A DNA stretch of 64,000 nucleotides from Lysobacteraceae bacterium NML95-0200. Its GTDB lineage: Bacteria > Pseudomonadota > Gammaproteobacteria > Xanthomonadales > Xanthomonadaceae. This document shows positions 49,147 to 56,188 of the stretch, piece after piece; the stretch's first letter is position 1, and every line of letters begins with the position of its first letter. The translations under genes were made by a program, and so were the position numbers. Where the stretch lies: the NCBI GenBank assembly GCA_002798255.1, contig NWQQ01000019.1, positions 1 through 64,000 of the forward strand, written 5' to 3'. The notes beneath the pieces are model-generated. The model saw only the letters and a program-made list of their open reading frames with translations. It was not told the DNA's origin and ran no database searches.

Positions 49147-51194
49147 TGAACGCTGCGCAGGCGAGCTCCGGTGCGCGTGATGCGGCATTTCGCCTGCTGC
49201 GCGCCGGCTTTCGCCTGCTGCCGCTGTCCGAGCCGCGCCGCGATGCCCTGCGGCAATGGTTCCTGCAACGCTTCCCCGGCATCCGCCCGGCCAGCAAGCC
49301 ACTGATTATCGGCAGCGCGCCCAGCCACCGCCGCGCCCTGCAAGCGGCCGGTAGCCGGGCACTGGGTTACCGCCCGGACAGTGCGCCCGCCCTGCCTGCC
49401 ACACTGCCGGCACGGCTGGTGGCGTTCTATCTGCCGCAATACCACCCGCTACCCGAAAACGATGCTGCCTGGGGCGCGGGCTATACCGAATGGCGCGCCG
49501 TCAGCCGCGCCCTGCCGCAGTTTGAAGGCCATGTGCAGCCGCGCCTGCCCGGTGAACTGGGCTTTTACGACCTGCGCCTGCCCGATGTGCTGCGCCAGCA
49601 GGCAGCACTTGCCAAACGCTATGGCATCAGCGCGTTTTGCAGTTATTTCTACTGGTTTCATGGCCGCACCGTGCTGGAAACCCCGCTGCGTCACTGGCTG
49701 CACAACCCGGACATCGATTTTCCGCTATGCCTGTGCTGGGCCAACGAACCATGGACACGCACCTGGGATGGCAGCGCCGAGAATGTGCTGATTGCCCAGG
49801 CGCATGATGCCGAGGATGACCTGGCCTTTATCGCCCATGTGGCCGACTATCTGCGCGATGCGCGTTATCTGCGCGTCGATGGCAAGCCCATATTGTTGGT
49901 CTATCGCCCCGGCAAGCTGCCCGATGCGCGCGCCACGACCGAGCGCTGGCGGCGCTGGTGCCGCGATCACGGCATTGGCGAAATTCACCTTGCCTATACC
50001 CAGTCCTTCGAGCGTCCCGACCCGCGCGATATCGGCTTTGATGCGGCAGTGGAGTTCCCCCCCAATCTGGTGCCGGCCACCGATTTGACTGCAGCGCAGC
50101 ATGCACTGAACCCGGCCTACCAGGGCACGCTGCTGGACTGGCGTGACCTGCCAGCGCATTACCTTGGCAAAGCGGCCAGCCCCTACCCGCTGCATCGCGC
50201 GGTCAATTGCGGCTGGGACAACGAGCCACGCCGTCCGGGGCGTGGCCGCACCTGGCTGCATGCCGCCCCGCGCCGCTACCGCGACTGGCTGCGCGGCGCC
50301 ATCGCGCTATCGCCCCGCCATGGCACTGAACCGCCACTGCTGTTCATCAATGCCTGGAACGAATGGGGCGAAGGCGCGGTACTGGAGCCGGACAGCCGCC
50401 TGGGACACGCCTGGCTTGCCGCCACCGCCGAGGCGCTGCACCCGCCGCCACCCAAGCCTGCCCGCCCCTGTGTGCTGATTCACGCCTACTACCCGGAGGT
50501 GCTGGAAGAAATGCTGCACGCCGTGCAGCAAAGCGGGCAACAGCCACGGCTTGTCATCAACACCGTACCGGAAAAGTCCGAGGCCATCGGGCGCATACTG
50601 GCAGGGCTTGGCATGCAAGCCGAAGTCCATGCGACCGAAAACCGTGGCCGCGACATCCTGCCCTTCCTGCGCCTTGCCAACCAGTTGCTGGACGAAGGCG
50701 AGGACGTGCTGCTGAAACTGCATACCAAACGCTCCACCCATCGCGGCGATGGCGATGTCTGGCGACGTGAATTCACCGATACGCTGCTGGGCGAAAACAG
50801 CGCAGACATCCTGGCCGCCTTTGATGCCGACCCGAAACTGGGCATGGTGGCGGCTGCCAACCACCTGCAACCGATGCACTACTACTGGGGCGCAAACGCG
50901 GCCAATGTCGATTACCTTTGCCGCCGCCTGGGACTGCCCCAAGCCGATACCGAAAACGAACTGTTCGCCGCCGGCAGCATGTACTGGCTGCGCCTGGAAG
51001 CCCTGCGTCCGCTGTTGGATGCACATCTTGAGGAATGGGAGTTCGAGGCCGAGGCCGGACAAGTCGATGGCACCCTCGCCCACGCCATCGAGCGCATCAT
51101 CCTCAAAACCATCCACGCTGCCGGTTACAGCCACCTCGCCTGGCCGGATAACCACCCGGACAACACCCCCTACCGCTACGCCCGGCGTGATTGA
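49146..51194 (+). CDS. WbsX-like GH99-related domain fused to RgpF-like domain
   Basis: This 682-residue two-domain protein belongs to the surface-glycan group. About 85-435 is a WbsX-like (GH99-like TIM-barrel) domain: LVAFYLPQYHPLPENDAAWG, GYTEWRAVSRALPQF, LCWANEPWTRTWDG and INAWNEWGEGAVLEPD. About 445-680 matches rhamnan synthesis protein F (RgpF): NRGRDILPFLRL, LLKLHTKRSTHR, AAGSMYWLR, and the DGTLAHAIERI end. No signal peptide is seen. Its ATG shares the last A of the ETF-QO stop (TAATG), so the two are co-translated although no functional link is known. No O-antigen cluster is nearby. Confidence 0.85.
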   Translation: MNAAQASSGARDAAFRLLRAGFRLLPLSEPRRDALRQWFLQRFPGIRPASKPLIIGSAPSHRRALQAAGSRALGYRPDSAPALPATLPARLVAFYLPQYHPLPENDAAWGAGYTEWRAVSRALPQFEGHVQPRLPGELGFYDLRLPDVLRQQAALAKRYGISAFCSYFYWFHGRTVLETPLRHWLHNPDIDFPLCLCWANEPWTRTWDGSAENVLIAQAHDAEDDLAFIAHVADYLRDARYLRVDGKPILLVYRPGKLPDARATTERWRRWCRDHGIGEIHLAYTQSFERPDPRDIGFDAAVEFPPNLVPATDLTAAQHALNPAYQGTLLDWRDLPAHYLGKAASPYPLHRAVNCGWDNEPRRPGRGRTWLHAAPRRYRDWLRGAIALSPRHGTEPPLLFINAWNEWGEGAVLEPDSRLGHAWLAATAEALHPPPPKPARPCVLIHAYYPEVLEEMLHAVQQSGQQPRLVINTVPEKSEAIGRILAGLGMQAEVHATENRGRDILPFLRLANQLLDEGEDVLLKLHTKRSTHRGDGDVWRREFTDTLLGENSADILAAFDADPKLGMVAAANHLQPMHYYWGANAANVDYLCRRLGLPQADTENELFAAGSMYWLRLEALRPLLDAHLEEWEFEAEAGQVDGTLAHAIERIILKTIHAAGYSHLAWPDNHPDNTPYRYARRD

Positions 51195-51276
51195 GGCGCT
51201 GCACATACGAACGGAAACAGGCACCACGTACTGGCTGAGATGGCCCCCCCTGCCAGTCAGGTGAAAAAAACCACAC

Positions 51277-51621
51277 TCATGCCTTGCCCGTTTTCGGGCA
51301 AAAAATCTCGTGCAAGGTCTGCAAAAGCCTCAGCGCCTCGGCACTCGCTATCGCGTAATGGATGTGTTTGCCTTCGCGGCGGGTGCTGACCAGTCCCTCA
51401 TTGCGCAGCACGGCCAGCTGCTGTGAAAGAGTCGGCTGGCGAATCCCCAGCGCCACTTCCAATGCCCCCACTGTGGCCTCGCCCTGCGAGAGCTGGCACA
51501 GCAGCATCAGCCGGTCGTGATTGGCCAGCACTTTCAGCAACGCCAAGGCGGCATCCGCCCCGACACGCATCTGCTCGGGGGTGATCTGGGTGGCTGGCCG
51601 GGATAGCGGAGTGCGCGTCAT
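51277..51621 (-). CDS. ArsR-family regulator, BigR/SqrR-like persulfide sensor candidate
   Basis: This 114-residue winged-helix repressor has the helix-turn-helix LGIRQPTLSQQLAVLRNEGL and wing RREGKHIHYAI. It has exactly two cysteines, Cys42 (LMLLCQLS) and Cys108 (IFCPK). A cysteine pair at these positions is the sensing pair in BigR/YgaV/SqrR-type regulators that form a di- or tetrasulfide with reactive sulfur. It is divergent from an AhpD-like gene and a DUF2892 gene, which would be its targets. Confidence 0.88.
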   Translation of the reverse strand: MTRTPLSRPATQITPEQMRVGADAALALLKVLANHDRLMLLCQLSQGEATVGALEVALGIRQPTLSQQLAVLRNEGLVSTRREGKHIHYAIASAEALRLLQTLHEIFCPKTGKA

Positions 51622-51687
51622 GGGATTGCAAACAATTTACTTAAAAATATAATATGAAATCATGTATTCAATGGCAACGAGGTTCAT
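51622..51687. promoter_or_regulatory. Divergent promoter region of the BigR-like module
   Basis: This 66-bp intergenic stretch is AT-rich against a GC-rich background, with TTTACTTAAAAATATAATAT and ATGAAATCAT. Both genes start at its edges, so a single operator here could control both. No unambiguous palindrome can be fixed by eye. Confidence 0.4.
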
Positions 51688-52050
51688 ATGAGCAAGAGCT
51701 ACAAAGAAATCATTGGTCACACCTCCTCCTGGCTGGCACCGCTGCGCCGCGACATCCCCGCCACCACCCAGGGCTTCTCGGCGCTGGCACAGGCCGCCAT
51801 TTCCGATGGCGTGCTGGACAAGAAAACCAAGGAGCTGATTGCCATGGCGCTGGCCGTGGCCTCGCGCTGCGACCCCTGCCTTGGCTATCACGCCCAGGCG
51901 CTGGTAAAGCTCGGTTGCAGCCGTGCAGAACTGGAAGAAATGCTCTCGGTATGCGTATACATGGGCGGCGGCCCCTCGCTGATGTATGCTGCCAACGCAC
52001 TGGCCGCCTATGAAGAATTCGGCGGCGAAAAAGCCACTGCCAACAACTGA
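51688..52050 (+). CDS. Carboxymuconolactone decarboxylase (AhpD-like) family protein
   Basis: This 120-residue helical protein has the AhpD-type redox motif CDPCLGYH (Cys-x-x-Cys followed by His at +4), typical of alkylhydroperoxidase-like members with disulfide or peroxidase activity. The rest (DKKTKELIAMALAVASR, CSRAELEEML, PSLMYAANALAAYEEF) matches the family. It is the first gene of a two-gene unit divergent from the BigR-like repressor, suggesting a role in thiol or reactive-sulfur stress. Confidence 0.92.
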   Translation: MSKSYKEIIGHTSSWLAPLRRDIPATTQGFSALAQAAISDGVLDKKTKELIAMALAVASRCDPCLGYHAQALVKLGCSRAELEEMLSVCVYMGGGPSLMYAANALAAYEEFGGEKATANN

Positions 52051-52066
52051 TTCGGAGGCATTCATC

Positions 52067-52261
52067 ATGAAATTCAATGTCGGCGGCATCGACCGCCTGC
52101 TGCGCATCGTGCTCGGTCTGGTGCTGATTGGCCTCACCCTCACCGGCCATATCGGCGCCTGGGGCTGGCTTGGCCTGTTGCCACTCATCACCGGCCTGGT
52201 GCGAATCTGCCCGGCCTATCTGCCATTCGGCCTCAGCACCTGCAAGCACAAGCCGAAGTAA
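52067..52261 (+). CDS. DUF2892 (YgaP-like transmembrane domain) protein
   Basis: This 64-residue inner-membrane protein has two helices and the ending CPAYLPFGLSTC, the conserved tail of DUF2892. In E. coli the same domain is the membrane part of the rhodanese YgaP, next to the ArsR regulator YgaV. ATG 52067 has CGGAGG upstream at 8 bases, and the gene lies 16 bases after the AhpD-like gene. The gene is short but supported by strong family likeness. Confidence 0.92.
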   Translation: MKFNVGGIDRLLRIVLGLVLIGLTLTGHIGAWGWLGLLPLITGLVRICPAYLPFGLSTCKHKPK

Positions 52262-52277
52262 AACCGGGCATATCCCG

Positions 52278-52314
52278 AAACAACAAACGCCGGAGAATCC
52301 GGCGTTTGTTGTTT
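52278..52314. terminator. Bidirectional terminator between DUF2892 gene and scoB
   Basis: Perfect 16-bp arms AAACAACAAACGCCGG and CCGGCGTTTGTTGTTT with loop AGAAT. The stem ends in A/T-rich flanks on both strands, serving the two convergent units. Confidence 0.9.
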
Positions 52315-52340
52315 ACTGCAACGGTAAAGGCAGCAAGTCC

Positions 52341-52967
52341 TCACACCAGCGGCACGCCGGTTTTTTCGCGCACTTCCGCCTCGCTCACGCCTTCGGCCAG
52401 CTCCACCAGCTTCAAGCCCGCTGCGCTGACATCAAATACGCCAAGGTCGGTGATGATGCGGTTGACCACGCCCACGCCGGTCAGCGGCAGGGTGCATTCG
52501 GGCAGGATTTTCGGGCTGCCGCTCTTGGTGGTGTGCTCCATCAGCACCACCACGCGCTTGACGCCAGCGACCAGATCCATCGCCCCGCCCATGCCCTTGA
52601 CCATCTTGCCCGGCACCATCCAGTTGGCCAAGTCGCCCTTGTCGGTCACTTCCATCGCGCCGAGGATGGCAAGATCGATATGTCCACCGCGAATCATCGC
52701 AAAACTATCATGGCTGCCGAAATAGCTGGCTCCGGCCACGGCGGTGACGGTCTGCTTGCCGGCATTGATAAGGTCGGCATCGACTTCGGCTTCGGTCGGG
52801 AACGGGCCAATGCCGAGCAGGCCGTTCTCCGATTGCAGCCACACCTCCATGCCCTCGGGGATGTAATTGGCCACCAGGGTCGGCAGGCCGATGCCGAGGT
52901 TGACATAGGCGCCGTCGCTCAATTCTTGGGCGGCGCGCTGTGCCATCTGATCACGCGTCCAGGCCAT
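52341..52967 (-). CDS. scoB: 3-oxoacid CoA-transferase subunit B
   Basis: Beta subunit of succinyl-CoA:3-ketoacid (acetoacetate) CoA-transferase. The 208-residue protein shows [16 protein letters not shown] and the catalytic-glutamate segment [10 protein letters not shown], then [19 protein letters not shown]. The ATG at 52967 has a perfect AGGAGG site, and only one base separates it from the scoA stop. Confidence 0.95.
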   Translation of the reverse strand: MAWTRDQMAQRAAQELSDGAYVNLGIGLPTLVANYIPEGMEVWLQSENGLLGIGPFPTEAEVDADLINAGKQTVTAVAGASYFGSHDSFAMIRGGHIDLAILGAMEVTDKGDLANWMVPGKMVKGMGGAMDLVAGVKRVVVLMEHTTKSGSPKILPECTLPLTGVGVVNRIITDLGVFDVSAAGLKLVELAEGVSEAEVREKTGVPLV

Positions 52968-52968
52968 C

Positions 52969-53682
52969 TCAATTACCTCCTTCGCTGCGCACGGTGCGCT
53001 GTTCGATGCGTTTTTCCGGGCTGGCATTGACCACGATGCGGTCGACATAGATGCCGGGCAGATGCACCTGATCCGGGTCGATCTGACCGGTTTCCACCAG
53101 TTCTTCCACTTCGGCGATGCACACCTTGCCCGCCATCGCGCAGGCCGGGTTGAAATTGCGCGCGGTTTTGCGGAACACCAAATTGCCAGCCTTGTCGGCC
53201 TTCCACGCCTTGACCAGCGCGACATCGGCGCGCAGCGCGGTTTCCATCACATAGTGCTTGCCGTCGAATTCACGGGTTTCCTTGCCTTCGGCCACCACGG
53301 TGCCGTAGCCGGTGGCGGTGAAGAACGCCGGAATCCCGGCACCACCGGCGCGCAGACGCTCGGCCAGCGTACCCTGCGGGTTGAATTCCAGCTCCAGCTC
53401 GCCAGAGAGAAACTGGCGCTCAAACTCCTTGTTCTCGCCCACATAGGACGAAATCATCTTCTTGATCTGCCGGGTTTCCAGCAGCAGCCCAAGGCCAAAA
53501 CCATCGACCCCGGCATTGTTGGAAATCGCAGTCAGCCCTTTCACGCCGGAATCGCGCAGCGCGGCAATCAGGGCTTCGGGAATGCCGCACAGGCCAAACC
53601 CGCCCACGGCGAGCGTTTGCCCATCGGCCACGACATCGGCCAAGGCAGCCTTGGCATCGGGATACAGCTTGCTTCGACTCAT
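52969..53682 (-). CDS. scoA: 3-oxoacid CoA-transferase subunit A
   Basis: Alpha subunit of the CoA-transferase, working with ScoB to activate acetoacetate with succinyl-CoA. The 237-residue protein has the CoA-binding segment [31 protein letters not shown], and the [16 protein letters not shown] motif. ATG 53682 has AGGTG upstream; a GTG three codons earlier is possible. Confidence 0.95.
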   Translation of the reverse strand: MSRSKLYPDAKAALADVVADGQTLAVGGFGLCGIPEALIAALRDSGVKGLTAISNNAGVDGFGLGLLLETRQIKKMISSYVGENKEFERQFLSGELELEFNPQGTLAERLRAGGAGIPAFFTATGYGTVVAEGKETREFDGKHYVMETALRADVALVKAWKADKAGNLVFRKTARNFNPACAMAGKVCIAEVEELVETGQIDPDQVHLPGIYVDRIVVNASPEKRIEQRTVRSEGGN

Positions 53683-53807
53683 CGAGAACACCTTGCTGGG
53701 AACTGCGCCCAGTTTAGCCGCCCAGCACCAGAAACTGCACTGTGCCGCCCTCTTGTTTCTGACGGTGAACAGCCTGACGGACTTTCATGCCTGTCGCGAA
53801 CAAGCTC

Positions 53808-55244
53808 CTAGCGAGATGGCAGGCGAAGTTCCGCCAACGCGCCACCGTTATCGCCATTGCCCAGTGTGGCGCTGCCGCCATGCAGGGCGGCGACTTCTGC
53901 CACGAACGGCAGGCCAAGGCCGCTGCTGCGGCTGCTGCCATCGGGACGCGGCAATGAATAGAAACGCTCAAATACCCGGCCAAGTGCGTAATCAGGAATG
54001 CCCGGGCCGCTGTCCTGCACGCGGATATGCAGCAATCCACGGGTCTGCACGGCGCTGAGTACGACCGTGCTGCCGGCAGGCGAGAAGCTGATGGCATTGT
54101 CCAGCAGGTTGGTGATGGCCTGCCGCAGCAGGAACGCATCGCCTTGAAGCTGCAAGGCGGCATCTGCCTGGATGCGGATGTCCACTTGCGCAGTGGCGGC
54201 AGGCGCGGCCAGTGCTGCGGCGGCGCTGTGCAAAAGCGCCTGCACCTGGATGCTTTGCGGCGCATCCAGTTGTTGCCGATGCTCCACCGCCGCCAATGCC
54301 AGCAGCTTGTCCACCATCTGCGCCAGACGCTCGCCCTGCTCGGCGATGGTACGGATAAACCCCGTGCGTTCCTCGTCGCTCATCCGGCCAGCGGCGTCTT
54401 GCAGCAGCTCGGCACTGCCGCGTATCGCCGCCAGCGGGCTTTTCAGCTCATGGGTCAGGGCGTGGACGTATTCCTCCACATATTGCTTGCCTTCCAGTTT
54501 CTCGCGCATCGTGGCAAGTGCCTGCCCCAGATTGCCGAACTCGCCATGTGCCTTGGGGACGCTGGCGCGCTCGCCGCGCGTGACTGCATCGGCATAACGC
54601 TTGAGCCGCGAAAGCTGGCTGGAAATCCACCAGGCGACAATCACGCCGGTGACAAGCGCCACCGCCAGCAATGCAATCCCGGCATCCATCACTTTTTTCT
54701 GGCTGCGCTCGATGAATGGCGCCACGATGCGGTTGGGCTTGGAGACGGTCAGCACGCCGATGATGCGCCCACCATCCATGACCGGGGCAGCCACATGCAT
54801 CACGCTATCGCTTTTCGGGTCGGTTTCATCTTCCGGGCTGGAGCGCGCGCCATACTCACCGCGCAGGGTGAGATGCACATCGCGCCAGCGCGAATTGTCG
54901 CGTCCCACATCGCGGCCTGCCGAATCAAATACCACGATGCCTTGCGCATCGGTCACGCTCACCCGGTAAGAAGTACGCAACTTGCCAAAGCCATACACTT
55001 CCGCATGAATATCGCGCTGCTGGTTGGCACGCATCGCCGCTGCAAATGCGCCATCGGCAATCCGTCCGGCCTTGAGGTCTTCTGCGGCCAGCTCCGCCAG
55101 CAAGTTGGCAGTGTCAATCAGCGTATCTTCCATCGCCTGCCGAACGCCGGGCTTGATTTGCTGCACGAACACTTGCGCCAGCAGTACGGCTGCCAGCGCC
55201 ACAATCAGGAAATAACCAAACAGCACCCGCAGGCCGATACGCAC
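53808..55244 (-). CDS. creC: CreC-like sensor histidine kinase
   Basis: This 478-residue inner-membrane kinase has helices at about 7-27 and 188-210 enclosing a periplasmic sensor domain. A HAMP-like segment, the HisKA box YVHALTHELKSPLAAIRGS (phosphorylated His), and an ATPase domain (NLLDNAISFSP, DSGPGIPDYAL, GLGLPFV) follow. Similarity is closest to CreC, which in enterics responds to carbon source. The start is GTG 55244, overlapping the creB stop (TAGTG). The creA and creD genes are not adjacent. Confidence 0.9.
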   Translation of the reverse strand: MRIGLRVLFGYFLIVALAAVLLAQVFVQQIKPGVRQAMEDTLIDTANLLAELAAEDLKAGRIADGAFAAAMRANQQRDIHAEVYGFGKLRTSYRVSVTDAQGIVVFDSAGRDVGRDNSRWRDVHLTLRGEYGARSSPEDETDPKSDSVMHVAAPVMDGGRIIGVLTVSKPNRIVAPFIERSQKKVMDAGIALLAVALVTGVIVAWWISSQLSRLKRYADAVTRGERASVPKAHGEFGNLGQALATMREKLEGKQYVEEYVHALTHELKSPLAAIRGSAELLQDAAGRMSDEERTGFIRTIAEQGERLAQMVDKLLALAAVEHRQQLDAPQSIQVQALLHSAAAALAAPAATAQVDIRIQADAALQLQGDAFLLRQAITNLLDNAISFSPAGSTVVLSAVQTRGLLHIRVQDSGPGIPDYALGRVFERFYSLPRPDGSSRSSGLGLPFVAEVAALHGGSATLGNGDNGGALAELRLPSR

Positions 55245-55930
55245 TAGCCACGCTCCCCGGTTTCCAGCGCATAACCAAGACCGCGATGGGTTTTGATGGC
55301 CTCGAAATCCGCACCGGCATCGCGCAACTTGGCACGCAGGGTTTTGACATGAGTATCCACGGTGCGGTCGCTACTGTCTGGCGCGTTTTCCCATACCCTG
55401 TCCATCAACTGCGCGCGGCTCAATACCGCACCGGGACGCGCAAGCAAGGCGGCCAACAGACCGTATTCGTAACGGGTCAGCTCTAGCAGGCGCTCATCGA
55501 AACGGATGCGATGCCCGGCCTCGTCAATGGCAAAACGCCCATACACCCGCCAGCCTTCCGTCCGGAACGGCGCACTGCGGCGCAGCCTTGCCCGTACCCG
55601 CGCCACCAGCTCTCGCGGCGAAAACGGCTTGGCCACATAGTCATCGCCGCCCAGTTCCAGCCCCAACACCCGGTCAAGTTCGCCATCGCGAGCCGTCAGA
55701 AAAATCACCGGCACATCGCTTTCGGCACGCAGCGCGCGACAGACTTCAAAACCGCTGATATCCGGCAGACCCACATCCAGAATCAGGACATCGACCCCGC
55801 CCTGGCGCAGCCGCGGCAGCACCTGTCCGCCAAGCAGCAGATGCTCGGCCTGCCAGCCCTCGGCACGCAGCGCAAACAACACACTCTGGGCGATGGCGGT
55901 TTCGTCTTCGGCAAGCAGAATCAGCGGCAT
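55244..55930 (-). CDS. creB: CreB-like response regulator
   Basis: This 228-residue OmpR-class regulator has a receiver domain (LILLAEDETAIAQSV, phosphoacceptor Asp52 in LILDVGLPD, VAKPFSPREL) and a winged-helix output domain (ELTRYEYGLLAALLARPGAVL, DRTVDTHVKTLRAKL). It lies immediately upstream of the kinase gene. A 258-bp gap with several perfect hairpins precedes it. Confidence 0.9.
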   Translation of the reverse strand: MPLILLAEDETAIAQSVLFALRAEGWQAEHLLLGGQVLPRLRQGGVDVLILDVGLPDISGFEVCRALRAESDVPVIFLTARDGELDRVLGLELGGDDYVAKPFSPRELVARVRARLRRSAPFRTEGWRVYGRFAIDEAGHRIRFDERLLELTRYEYGLLAALLARPGAVLSRAQLMDRVWENAPDSSDRTVDTHVKTLRAKLRDAGADFEAIKTHRGLGYALETGERG

Positions 55931-56057
55931 GGCAGGTCAAGTTTGGCAGGCTCACCATTATGACCTGTGCATGCCGAAGACAGGTCTGCAAATAACCCCG
56001 ACCAATGGCGCCTGGCTGTTTTTGCAAAGCCAAGGTTAATAGCCTCTGAATATTTGG

Positions 56058-56151
56058 AGGGCTCCCCGCAGGTCATGGAGCCCTGCCACGAATCAAACAT
56101 GCCAATGATTGATTCGTGCACGCCAAGTCCGGCATATCCGGACTTGGCGTG
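56058..56151. other. Cluster of three perfect hairpins between the TonB receptor and creB
   Basis: Arms: AGGGCTCC / GGAGCCCT (56058-56065, 56077-56084); CACGAATCAA / TTGATTCGTG (56087-56096, 56109-56118); and CACGCCAAGTCCGG / CCGGACTTGGCGTG (56119-56132, 56138-56151). The last, 14 bp with loop CATAT, is the likely terminator of the TonB-receptor transcript though it lacks a U-run. A smaller AACGCC/GGCGTT stem lies at about 56160-56175. Confidence 0.7.
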
Positions 56152-56169
56152 GGCTGGCAACGCCAGAAA

Positions 56170-56188
56170 GGCGTTGTTCAGACCTTCC
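56170..56188 (+). repeat. 19-bp dispersed repeat, copy 1
   Basis: GGCGTTGTTCAGACCTTCC. An exact copy on the opposite strand lies at 60065-60083. The two face each other across the PPIase/TonB-receptor operon. Confidence 0.8.

Noticed and set aside
46936-49302. Minus-strand 788-codon frame opposite the PqiC-like and ETF-QO genes
   Set aside because: Antisense to two well-supported genes, with no recognisable domain.
51247-51253. Seven-C tract downstream of the WbsX/RgpF gene
   Set aside because: Short, non-coding and not in a recognisable promoter.
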